Below are positions 28,307 to 35,588 of a stretch of DNA of 64,000 nucleotides, in pieces. Numbering within the stretch: position 1 is the stretch's first letter; every line of letters starts with the position of its first letter. The notes below the pieces were generated by a model. The model searched no databases. It saw nothing but the letters and a program-made list of their open reading frames with translations, and was not told the DNA's origin. The position numbers and the translations under genes were made by a program. Origin of the DNA: Hymenobacter properus (GTDB taxonomy: Bacteria > Bacteroidota > Bacteroidia > Cytophagales > Hymenobacteraceae); assembly GCF_015694735.1 (NCBI RefSeq), contig NZ_JADQDP010000001.1:930001-994000 (forward strand). The letters are read 5' to 3'.

Positions 28307-29302
28307 ATGCACCACGTCGAACTCATCACCACGGCCATTCTGCTGATTTGGGTGGCCATCGTGATTACGCTGGAACGCGTCATCCCCTACCGCAAGGGGC
28401 TGCCGTTTTTCCGCGAAGGCTTCTGGACGGACCTCGTGCTCTACACTTTCGTGCAGAGCTACGCCCTGAAAATTATTATTTTCGACTACATCATTCAGCC
28501 GCTCGACCAGCATTTTGGGTTCTCGAAGCTGCATTTTGTGACGGGCTGGCCAATCTGGGTGCAGGTGCTGTTTTTCGTGATTACGCACGACTTTTACATC
28601 TACTGGTTTCACCGGTTTCAGCACAGCAGCCCGTTTTTCTGGCGCACCCACGAGGCGCACCACTCGGGCAAGCAGGTAGACTGGCTGGCGGGCTCCCGCT
28701 CCCACGCCGTCGAGATTCTGATTAACCAGACCATCGAGTTTGCGCCCATCGTCCTGCTCGGAGCCGACCCCATGGTGGTGCCCATCAAGGCCTGCATCGA
28801 CGCCGTGTGGGGCATCTGGATTCACTGCAACGTGGACGTGCGCTCGGGCCGCCTGCAATATTTCATCAACGGCCCCGAGATGCACCTCTGGCACCACGCC
28901 GACCACGAGGAAGTGTTTTACGCCAACTTCTCCACCAAATTCGCCTTCTGGGACTGGATTTTTGGCACCGCCTATCTGCCCGACGGCCGCAAGCCGCAGA
29001 AGTGGGGCTTGCCCTACGTTTTCCCAAAGGATTATTTCAGCCAGCACGTTTTTTCGGTGGCCCGGTTCAGCGAGGAGGAACTGGCCAAACGGTCGCGCCT
29101 TTTTCGGGCCTACCACGGCATCCGCGGGCGCCTGCTCACCAAGCTGACGGACCGGGTGCCGGCCTTGAAGCCCCTACACGGCTGGCCCGTGCCCGAACCC
29201 TATTCCGAAACCATTCCAGCGCAGCGCCCAGGCGGTAATTTTGGCCAAATTCCGGCTCCGGCTGCCTCTTCTCACACCCCCACTGCCGTTTCGTCCCGTT
29301 GA
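28307..29302 (+). CDS. Sterol desaturase / fatty acid hydroxylase family membrane protein
   Basis: 331 residues with about four membrane segments (7-25, 45-70, 80-105, 150-175). The di-iron His cluster is complete: HDFYIYWFHRFQH, HEAHHS and MHLWHHADHEE. Members insert oxygen or double bonds into lipids using a non-haem di-iron centre. Bacteroidetes homologues act on hydroxylated lipids or carotenoids, but the substrate here is not clear. The C-terminal 60 residues are Pro-rich and less conserved. The stop codon overlaps the start of the next gene, so the two are translated together. Confidence 0.9.
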   Translation: MHHVELITTAILLIWVAIVITLERVIPYRKGLPFFREGFWTDLVLYTFVQSYALKIIIFDYIIQPLDQHFGFSKLHFVTGWPIWVQVLFFVITHDFYIYWFHRFQHSSPFFWRTHEAHHSGKQVDWLAGSRSHAVEILINQTIEFAPIVLLGADPMVVPIKACIDAVWGIWIHCNVDVRSGRLQYFINGPEMHLWHHADHEEVFYANFSTKFAFWDWIFGTAYLPDGRKPQKWGLPYVFPKDYFSQHVFSVARFSEEELAKRSRLFRAYHGIRGRLLTKLTDRVPALKPLHGWPVPEPYSETIPAQRPGGNFGQIPAPAASSHTPTAVSSR

Positions 29303-29670
29303 TTAATCCCTGGTTTTCGCTGTTTTTGGCCTCCTTCATGGAGGTATGCTGGACGTATAGCCTCAAGGCGCTGAGCATGCAGCGCATCAAGGAAATAGCC
29401 TGGGCGCACAGTGTGGTCCAGCCCACGCTGCTGCTGCCGGTGCTGCCGCTGCTGGCCTACGTGGGCTTTGGGCTGGCCAACGTGTATTTCCTCTCGCTGG
29501 CAATGAAAGACATCCCCACTGCCACGGCCTATTCGGCCTGGATGGCGCTGGCCGTAGTCGGCATTAAGCTGGTCGATACCGTGTACCTCAAGCAGCCGCT
29601 TTCCTGGCAAAGTATTTTCTTCACCAGCCTGATTATCATTGGAGTATTAGGACTGCGGCGCGTGGAATAG
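29299..29670 (+). CDS. Small multidrug resistance (SMR/EmrE-like) transporter
   Basis: 123 residues starting at TTG 29299, which overlaps the TGA stop of the previous gene (TTGA). Four membrane segments; Glu15 in helix 1 (SFMEVCWTYSLK) matches the essential Glu14 of EmrE. Helix 4 ends with GVLGLRRVE. SMR proteins work as small antiparallel dimers and exchange protons for cations, or guanidinium in the Gdx group. I cannot tell which. Its fusion by translational coupling to a lipid-modifying enzyme is unusual and hints that it moves a product or precursor. Confidence 0.88.
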   Translation: MINPWFSLFLASFMEVCWTYSLKALSMQRIKEIAWAHSVVQPTLLLPVLPLLAYVGFGLANVYFLSLAMKDIPTATAYSAWMALAVVGIKLVDTVYLKQPLSWQSIFFTSLIIIGVLGLRRVE

Positions 29671-29697
29671 CTCAATACCAAGCAGTCAGGCACAAGT

Positions 29698-29793
29698 GCA
29701 CGTCCTGCTGAGCGCCGTCGAAGCCTCTCTACCACTTAAGTAATCATTTACTAATGCAGTAGAGAGGCTTCGACGGCGCTCAGCAGGACGTGC
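29698..29793. repeat. Dispersed palindromic repeat, copy 7
   Basis: Perfect 33-base arms (29698-29730 and 29761-29793), with core GCTGAGCGCCGTCGAAGCCTCTCT, the most diverged variant, around a 30-base spacer. Confidence 0.88.
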
Positions 29794-29832
29794 TTTTTAA
29801 CTACCCGTTTTGATTTGCTTTTGACGAAGAAG

Positions 29833-30057
29833 CTAAGCCAGCACCAGATGGTACACGGGCACGATGACGAATTCCCGGCACCTAATCATGATTTCAGGGT
29901 TTTCAGCCACCCACTCGTGGGCTTGGGCTTCGGAGTCAAACTCGTGGCTTTCCTCGCCGGCCAGAGACTTAAACGTCCAGGTAGCGCTGTGGCCCGGCAT
30001 GGGGGTTTCGTGTTGCAGCTTGAAGATGCGGTATTTGGTCAGTAGTTGCGTATTCAT
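29833..30057 (-). CDS. Small hypothetical protein
   Basis: 74 residues from ATG 30057. It has a plain alpha/beta look (FKLQHETPMPGHSATWTFKSL, then SEAQAHEWVAENPEIMIRCREFVIVPVY). No domain is recognised. A -7-like TAGTTTG lies 5 bases before the ATG, so the mRNA would be leaderless. Codon use and GC3 match neighbouring genes, supporting coding. Confidence 0.65.
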   Translation of the reverse strand: MNTQLLTKYRIFKLQHETPMPGHSATWTFKSLAGEESHEFDSEAQAHEWVAENPEIMIRCREFVIVPVYHLVLA

Positions 30058-30442
30058 ACCGCCAAACTACGCAAAGTGACATGTTTGGTCGATGAAAAAA
30101 GTGCTTTTTAGTGCCTGGCACTAGCCGCAAAGAGTCCGGCAGCGCGCTGCATCAGCATCCATTATTCCGGCTCAACAGTTGAGTTAACACTGATTATGAA
30201 GGCCAATACCTTTCCACTGCGCTTACCAATCCCCAGCCAACGGCTTCCATACCGGAAGTAAATAAAAAGCTGCCTTTAGGCTGATTATACTTGAATCATC
30301 AGCCAGTTGACGGGCGTGAACAGCGGGGCCTGCTTCACCGTCGAGCAGCGGCATAGGGCCAGCCTCGGGCACAGGGTGAGGCCGTCGGAGAAGATATAAT
30401 CAGCCGTTACCCGTATACCGGAAGCAACAATAGAGGCCGCCG
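30058..30442. other. Intergenic region, 385 bases
   Basis: Contains the TAGTTTG box at 30063-30069 (minus strand) of the gene ending at 29833. The remainder is AT-richer and shows no gene, RNA or repeat that I can support. Confidence 0.4.
30063..30069 (-). promoter_or_regulatory. -7-like box five bases from start codon
   Basis: Minus-strand TAGTTTG, one base shorter than TAnnTTTG, just upstream of ATG 30057. Confidence 0.4.
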
Positions 30443-30862
30443 TTATGGCAGCTGCTCCAGCCACGCCGCTGCTTCGGACTCCTCAGCAAACAAACGGTAA
30501 GTCAATGCATTAGCTATAGCTTCGCCTTCGGCTTGCTCAGTTGGGATGCGGCCCAGCACGTCGGCGGGCAGCAGCACCGCGCCGAAGAACTCGCGCATGC
30601 GCGTGCGGGGCATACTCAGCCAGCAGTCGGTGACCCAGGCCGACTCGGCCGGCGTGAAGGGCGTCATACGCCGGTGGTCGCCCACCACCTTGTGCCACTG
30701 CCGCAGCGCCAGCAGCTGCTTGCCGTGCCCGAGCAGCGTTTGCAGGTCGGCAAAGCGGCGCGGCCCATTGGTGTAGCGGATGATGATGTAGCGGCCGGTG
30801 GGCTGTTCCAGCACCTGCCCGGCGGCATTCCGAAAGTGTACGCGAAGTTTACCAAGCGCCAT
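30443..30862 (-). CDS. Hypothetical protein
   Basis: 139 residues from ATG 30862. It starts with a strand pattern (GKLRVHFRNAAGQVLEQPTGRYIIIRYTNGPRRFADLQTLL) and ends with a helix (FAEESEAAAWLEQLP). That ending recalls STAS/SpoIIAA-like proteins of Cytophagales, but I do not have a firm match. An exact TAnnTTTG box (TACCTTTG) lies 8 bases upstream, which supports the start and suggests a leaderless mRNA. Confidence 0.72.
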   Translation of the reverse strand: MALGKLRVHFRNAAGQVLEQPTGRYIIIRYTNGPRRFADLQTLLGHGKQLLALRQWHKVVGDHRRMTPFTPAESAWVTDCWLSMPRTRMREFFGAVLLPADVLGRIPTEQAEGEAIANALTYRLFAEESEAAAWLEQLP

Positions 30863-30870
30863 AGCGGCCG

Positions 30871-30878
30871 CAAAGGTA
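30871..30878 (-). promoter_or_regulatory. -7 box close to start codon
   Basis: Minus-strand TACCTTTG, an exact TAnnTTTG, 8 bases from ATG 30862. Confidence 0.55.
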
Positions 30879-30912
30879 GCCCGGCGGGGGCTGCATTGCC
30901 ACCGCCCAAGCG

Positions 30913-31116
30913 TTAGGCTTTCTCCCAGCGCTGGCTGAACTCCTGCTTGCTGCAGTAGGTGTGCAGCCGCGAAACCGGGTTAATTATCACGATTTCACTA
31001 GGTTGCTCGTCGGTGGCCTCGGTGGCCCGAATTTCTAATTCGTACTCCTGCCCGTTGCGAAAACCGGCAAAGCCGTCCATGCCCCGGAATACATATTTTC
31101 TCTTCTGAAATTCCAT
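30913..31116 (-). CDS. Small hypothetical protein
   Basis: 67 residues from ATG 31116, with an SH3-like run of strands (KRKYVFRGMDGFAGFRNGQEYELEIRA) and IVIINPVSRLHTYCSKQEFSQRWEKA. This pattern recurs in small phage and Bacteroidetes proteins of unknown role. It lies 50 bases from the gene starting at 30862 and has the same orientation. Confidence 0.65.
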   Translation of the reverse strand: MEFQKRKYVFRGMDGFAGFRNGQEYELEIRATEATDEQPSEIVIINPVSRLHTYCSKQEFSQRWEKA

Positions 31117-31155
31117 GAGACTAAATTACGGCAAGGAAGGCGCCGCCACATAAAA

Positions 31156-31185
31156 AAGGGCGCTTACCGGTGGGTAAGCGCCCTT
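31156..31185 (-). terminator. Rho-independent terminator
   Basis: 13-base stem AAGGGCGCTTACC/GGTAAGCGCCCTT with an A run to its left, which is a T run on the minus strand; it ends the small gene at 31211-31471. Confidence 0.88.
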
Positions 31186-31210
31186 CAGGCAGTGCGAAAT
31201 GGCCGAACCG

Positions 31211-31471
31211 TTATGCGTTTTTCTTGGGTCGGCCGGGCTTCTTTGCTGGGGCGCCACCTTCCTGCTCAGCGCGGGGAGTGCGGGGCTTGCGCGTGCGGGG
31301 CGCCGATACGTAGTCGTCGGCCAGCACGGTTTCCATCTCGCTCAGAGCCGCTTGCAGGGCCCCCAGCGTGGTGGTCACTTTGCGCAGGGCGCGTTTCAAA
31401 TCGGCTTTTACCGCGTCAGCTTGTTGAGCCGTTTCTACGACTTTCTGGAATTCATCAAAGTTTAAGGCCAT
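31211..31471 (-). CDS. Small coiled-coil protein with AT-hook-like tail
   Basis: 86 residues from ATG 31471. Residues 3-55 form a helical region (FDEFQKVVETAQQADAVKADLKRALRK) predicted to be coiled coil. The tail is basic and ends KKPGRPKKNA, where PGRPKK resembles an AT-hook core (GRP). It may be a nucleoid- or DNA-binding protein, though that is inferred from the tail only. A good terminator follows. The longer frame upstream is not used. Confidence 0.7.
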   Translation of the reverse strand: MALNFDEFQKVVETAQQADAVKADLKRALRKVTTTLGALQAALSEMETVLADDYVSAPRTRKPRTPRAEQEGGAPAKKPGRPKKNA

Positions 31472-31735
31472 GGGCAGCAAATTATGAAGTACGACCAAAG
31501 ATAGCCCAACATGCATGTATTCATACACCCAGGCCGTCAATTGTTACTTTTCCGGGCCGCCTTCACCGGGTCTTACCCTTTCCTGTGGTCCAGCCGCCTC
31601 ATGCCCCTTGCGCGCCGCGGGTGAACTTCGCGCACCTTGCGTATTGCATGGCTACAAATGCAACAATTAAGTAATGATGTTGCCGCAACTTCCTGGGGCT
31701 TATTGGAGTATTGGGCTGAAATACACCCTCCTGCC

Positions 31736-31873
31736 ATGCGCTTTGCCACCCTCCGCCCCCGTATCGAATACCTCCGCTCGCGGCAGGCGCGGGTGGTGTA
31801 CGTGCTGATGGGGCTGGCCGCCGTCGTGGGCCTCGTGTGGGCCTTGTGGAAACACCACATGCTGGGGCTGTAA
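31736..31873 (+). CDS. Tiny membrane protein
   Basis: 45 residues from ATG 31736. A basic N-terminus (RFATLRPRIEYLRSRQAR) precedes a single strong helix (VVYVLMGLAAVVGLVWALW). Nothing else is known. A longer frame upstream of the ATG looks non-coding. Moderate confidence because of size. Confidence 0.5.
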   Translation: MRFATLRPRIEYLRSRQARVVYVLMGLAAVVGLVWALWKHHMLGL

Positions 31874-31905
31874 GGCCGCGTGTTTGTTGTTCTTCAACGG
31901 CCTCC

Positions 31906-32481
31906 TCAAGCCCGTAGCGGCCCCACGTAGCGGTAAGTGTTCAGGAGCACGCCCGTGGACGTGGCTTGCGAGCTGACGAACGCCAGCTCGCAGGGAGTGG
32001 CCTGGTTCGCAAAAAAGCGCTTGCCCTGCCCCAGCAACACCGGGTACACCAGCAGCACCAGCTCGTCGGCCAAGCCCTGCTCCAGGAGCAGGGTCGTAAG
32101 CGTGGAGCTCCCGCACACCAGCAGGTCGGGCCCGGCGGTGGCTTTGAGGAGGCGAATGTGGGCCAGAACGTCGGTGCCCAAGTCCTGGGCCGGCCCCCAG
32201 TCGAGGCTCTCGGGCCGGTGGGTGGCCACGTATTTGGTGGCCGCGTTTAGGCCGTTGGCCATCGGGCTGTCGCCCGCCTGCGGCCAGAACGTGGCCCAGG
32301 CGTCGTAGGTGCGGCGGCCCAGCAGCAAGTCGAAGCGGCTACCGTAGATTTCGACCACGGCCGCCAGGCCCGCGGGGGTGCGGTAGGGAGTCGTCCAGTT
32401 GCCGTGGGCGAAGCCGTCGCTGTTGTCGTGCTGAATGACGCCGTCCAGCGAGGTGTGTTCGATGATGCGGAGCTTTCTCAT
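31906..32481 (-). CDS. RibD C-terminal / dihydrofolate-reductase-like protein
   Basis: 191 residues from ATG 32481, where the typical start RKLRIIEHTSLDGVI appears. Other family marks are RFDLLLGRRTYDAWATFWP, LLVCGSSTLTTLLLEQGLADEL and VYPVLLGQGKRFF, as in the YyaP/YwjB-type group of the RibD C-terminal domain superfamily. Such proteins are taken to be NAD(P)H-dependent reductases. The substrate is unknown. These genes often lie alone, as here. Confidence 0.92.
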   Translation of the reverse strand: MRKLRIIEHTSLDGVIQHDNSDGFAHGNWTTPYRTPAGLAAVVEIYGSRFDLLLGRRTYDAWATFWPQAGDSPMANGLNAATKYVATHRPESLDWGPAQDLGTDVLAHIRLLKATAGPDLLVCGSSTLTTLLLEQGLADELVLLVYPVLLGQGKRFFANQATPCELAFVSSQATSTGVLLNTYRYVGPLRA

Positions 32482-32595
32482 GTGCGATGCGAATGGGTGG
32501 GCGCGGGCACAAAGGTGAAGCAAAGGATGCACCCGGAACAGGGGCAATTACGCCAAAAAGGCGGGCCACCCGAGCCATAAATTTCGCCTGCTGCC

Positions 32596-32943
32596 CTAGG
32601 CGGCCCGCAGCTCGTCTTCGCGGTAGCAGTCCCAGAAGCCGTCGTTGAGCCGATACACGTTGGTGCGGTGGATGAGCCCGGTTTCGGGTCGGCGTTCTCG
32701 CAGTTGCCCCCGCCAAATGATTTCGCGCGCCGGCGCCTCAGGCGCGGGTTGCACCCGGTGGCCCACGGCGTAAGCAAACGTGGCGGCCGGGGCGGCTACT
32801 ACAATAACGGGGGCGGTTTCTTCGTCCTGGCTGAACACCTCGCCGTATTCCGGATGCTGTTCCTGGGCCTCAGATGGGGCGTCGGGGGTGAATTCAGTGG
32901 CCGGCTCTTCGGCTTCGTAGTAGACCTTGGGGGCGGTGGGCAT
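32596..32943 (-). CDS. Hypothetical protein, acidic N-terminus and C-terminal SH3-like part
   Basis: 115 residues. Residues 8-50 are rich in Glu, Pro and Ala. The second half (VGHRVQP, EIIWRGQLRERRPETGLIHRTNVYRLNDGFWDCYRE) looks like a short beta-barrel of the type seen in YodC-like proteins. No function can be given. Confidence 0.65.
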   Translation of the reverse strand: MPTAPKVYYEAEEPATEFTPDAPSEAQEQHPEYGEVFSQDEETAPVIVVAAPAATFAYAVGHRVQPAPEAPAREIIWRGQLRERRPETGLIHRTNVYRLNDGFWDCYREDELRAA

Positions 32944-33240
32944 AGCGACAGCTTAGCAAATTTTTTAGCTAAATTAATCGTCGGCTAACCAGAATAGCAA
33001 CTTTGCCCTCCTCTGCCCCTCTCGCAGGCTATTTCTTGAGCGAGTGTGGAAAGCCAGCGTGATGACGAACCCCAGCGGCAACCGGGCCAACGGCGCCCGG
33101 TGCAACGGCCAGTGCTAACCGGGACAACAAGGACTTGACTGTGATGAGCCGCCGTTTCACTGGTGGCAAGGCAGCGGAAACCGCGACGAGCTTTGTCGTA
33201 GTTTGCCGTCCATTTCGGCTCCACTTATTCCGCAGCTTTC

Positions 33241-33843
33241 GTGATAGGACTGCTCTACTGGTTTTTCATTCTGCTAATCATGGCGGTGGTGGCAGCCGTG
33301 TTATTGATGCAGTATGTGGTTGTCCCCGGCTTGTTTCTGCGGCTGTTCTTTCGCAGCACTTGGGTTCCGCGCGAGCTTAAGGAAGTAGTGGGCTGGACGC
33401 TGGGCGTGCTGGCGCTGCTGCTCGCGGGCGCCTTCGGCTGGCGGGGCCATCGGCGGGAGCATGCCCAGCAGGAAGCCGAAACCGAGCGCCACCAGCCCCC
33501 TATTCAACTCATGGCACAGGAGCCTGGCATCCAACCGTTTCGGCTGGGCCGCGGCCGCATCGAGGAGGCTAGCTACGACGCAGCCCCCCGGCTGGTGGTA
33601 TCGGGCGACTTATCGGTGGAGGGCCGGCTACGGGCCCGTTTTGCGGCCAGCCCCGGCTTTGCTACCCCCAACGAAACCAACACAGTGACGGTGAGCACTG
33701 AGGCCGGAGACGCCACCCAGGCCACGGGCCGGTCGGTGTACGACCCCGGTTCGCGCATGGTGAGCGGGTCTTTCCGGTGCGTGCTGCCCTCGGGCAAGGC
33801 CCTCTCGGTTTCATTTCCGCCAACCTATGTAGCTGGGCCGTGA
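33241..33843 (+). CDS. Hypothetical membrane protein
   Basis: 200 residues from GTG 33241. There are two membrane helices (about 2-28 and 45-65), then a charged stretch (GHRREHAQQEAETERHQ) and a soluble C-terminal domain of about 110 residues with short strands. No family is recognised. A TAGTTTG box at 33199-33205 may be its promoter. An ATG at residue 14 is an alternative start. Overlapping frames in this stretch look non-coding. Confidence 0.6.
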   Translation: MIGLLYWFFILLIMAVVAAVLLMQYVVVPGLFLRLFFRSTWVPRELKEVVGWTLGVLALLLAGAFGWRGHRREHAQQEAETERHQPPIQLMAQEPGIQPFRLGRGRIEEASYDAAPRLVVSGDLSVEGRLRARFAASPGFATPNETNTVTVSTEAGDATQATGRSVYDPGSRMVSGSFRCVLPSGKALSVSFPPTYVAGP

Positions 33844-33875
33844 GCAAACCCTAGTCTAGTGCCTCCATCGAAACG

Positions 33876-34307
33876 CTAGTTGATAATCTTCGCGCCGGAA
33901 TCCCTTCGCATGGCCTCCAGCCGTTCGCGCCACTGCTGGATTTGCTCCGGCGTTTGGCGCACCCAATCGGTTACTTCGCCCACTATTTTTAAGGGGGCCC
34001 GGCTGCGATAGGAGCGTGTCGGGTTGCCCGGAAACTTTTTGTCTGTCACGTTCGGGTCGTTTTCGTAGGGGCCTGTTGGCTCCACGCGGTACACTCGCTC
34101 CGGGCCGGTGCCAGGGGCCAGGGCCGCTGCCAGGCCCGCCCCGTTGGGCAAGGCCGTGAAGTAAATGTGGTTCATCACCACCTCGGGGTGGTAGTTCGAC
34201 CGGAAGCCGGCCCGTAGCAGGGCCCCCACGGGCAAATCTGCTTTTGTGCCGTGGTAAAAGGGGCCGGCATCTAACACCGGCGTTTCGGTGGGGCGGTGGT
34301 CTTGCAT
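33876..34307 (-). CDS. arr: NAD+-rifampin ADP-ribosyltransferase
   Basis: 143 residues from ATG 34307. Strong Arr-family features: FYHGTKADLPVGALLRAGFRSNY (His in the NAD site), IYFTALPNGAGLAAALA, VYRVEPTGPYENDPNVTDKKFPGNPTRSYRS and a final EVTDWVRQ. Arr enzymes attach ADP-ribose from NAD+ to the C23 hydroxyl of rifampin and so inactivate it. The length matches Arr-1/Arr-2 (about 140). It sits in an ordinary chromosomal setting with no integron or transposon around it, so it may be an intrinsic gene. Whether it confers resistance in this host is not shown. Confidence 0.92.
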   Translation of the reverse strand: MQDHRPTETPVLDAGPFYHGTKADLPVGALLRAGFRSNYHPEVVMNHIYFTALPNGAGLAAALAPGTGPERVYRVEPTGPYENDPNVTDKKFPGNPTRSYRSRAPLKIVGEVTDWVRQTPEQIQQWRERLEAMRRDSGAKIIN

Positions 34308-34558
34308 ACGCTTAGGTGGGGCTGAAGCAGTGAAAAGCAAGGTAAAAAGACGCCTAAAAATAGCGACCTGCTCATTAGTGCCTTTCCCGGCGCCTGCCTG
34401 TCGTTTTGAACGTAGCTGAGGAGTATGGTCTGGTAAGCCAGGGCCACCTTTTCTATGACGGTTAAGCTCATTTTGGGCTTTCTCTTACTGGGGCCCCGGT
34501 GGCCGTCGTGGCCCTTTTGCCGTACAAGCGCAATCCCCACACTCCTCACGCCTTCCCA

Positions 34559-34885
34559 ATGCGCCCCCTCCTGCTGCTCGCTTCCCTGTTTGCCCTAACA
34601 GCCGGCTCCGCTGGCGCGCAGGTGCCCCGCCGAACCGCCCCGGCGCCCGTGCCGCAAACCACCGGCCTGCCCGCACAATCCGGGGCCGCGCCCGCGGCGG
34701 CCGTGCCCGCCTACCCCAAGGGCTACACCGACAAGCATTTGGGCGGCACTACCAGTCCCACCTTCCCCAACGGCCTGCCCGAGCGCAACCTCGATAACGG
34801 CACCAGCCGCGCCGACCAGCCCCGCGCCAACCAGGCCCAGCCCGGAGCCCGGCCTACCCGCAGCATTTTGCGCAAGCGGCGTTAG
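34559..34885 (+). CDS. Secreted low-complexity protein
   Basis: 108 residues with a signal peptide (RPLLLLASLFALTAGSAGAQ). The mature part is rich in Pro, Ala, Gln and Asn, with a basic end (SILRKRR). It looks like the protein at 11140 in design and probably belongs to the same loose class of exported Bacteroidetes proteins. No function can be named. Confidence 0.65.
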   Translation: MRPLLLLASLFALTAGSAGAQVPRRTAPAPVPQTTGLPAQSGAAPAAAVPAYPKGYTDKHLGGTTSPTFPNGLPERNLDNGTSRADQPRANQAQPGARPTRSILRKRR

Positions 34886-34921
34886 CCCCGGCCGCTACTC
34901 TTCTGCTACGTGTATCGGCAG

Positions 34922-35290
34922 CTAAGGAACAGCCGGCGATGGAGAACACACCCACCGGGTGAGGGTGTCGCCGCGTTGCACCGTAAGCAGAGCGGCCCGG
35001 CCCGACTTGCTGACAAGGTCGCCTTTGCGCAGGTACTGGCTGAGGGGGTTGTCTTCTTCTGCGGGCCCGGTGGCGGGTGCAAAGGCATCGAAGTCGTAAC
35101 GGCGGTCGAGTTTCCCGTCCAGGAAAAACGTGCGGGATTTTTTTCGCTGAAAGGCACCGGTTATGCGGCCCGAAACTGCCGTATCACACCCCACTTCGGT
35201 GCAGGGGAAGGCAGCCCGCAGGCCGTAAGAAAAGCCAAGATAGAGCAGCAGGGCCACGGCGCCGAGGGCGAGAATGCGGTTGGTGGACAT
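34922..35290 (-). CDS. Hypothetical membrane-anchored protein
   Basis: 122 residues from ATG 35290. One N-terminal helix (ILALGAVALLLYLGFSYGL) is followed by a Cys-bearing, beta-rich domain (FPCTEVGCDT, FFLDGKLDRRYDFDAFAP, LRKGDLVSKSG). It is the last host gene before the prophage. Confidence 0.65.
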   Translation of the reverse strand: MSTNRILALGAVALLLYLGFSYGLRAAFPCTEVGCDTAVSGRITGAFQRKKSRTFFLDGKLDRRYDFDAFAPATGPAEEDNPLSQYLRKGDLVSKSGRAALLTVQRGDTLTRWVCSPSPAVP

Positions 35291-35483
35291 GGCCGCAAGA
35301 TAGTGTGGCCCCGGGACTGCCACCGCCAGGGAGGCAATCCGAAAAGCCGTTTAGCCACAGGCGCTATTACCGGCAGTAATCAGATTTCAGGAACGCAAAG
35401 AAGAAATGGGCAAGAAAGGCTCCGCCGAGCAGACTTGGCGTTTGGCTGATTCAGTATAGTTGCCTTTTGTAGTTCGGCAATAA

Positions 35484-35516
35484 AAAAACCTCTCCGCACA
35501 AGGCAGGGAGGTTTTT
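35484..35516. terminator. Terminator near the host/prophage junction
   Basis: Stem AAAAACCTC(T)CC/GGGAGGTTTTT with A and T runs on both sides. It is placed to end integrase transcription on the minus strand and possibly host transcription from the left. Confidence 0.8.
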
Positions 35517-35588
35517 CGTGGGCCCACTTGTACCCATCGTTCTGATTATTTACGGCGCTTTACGGCGGGCGAAGTGCCGCCGCAAGCC

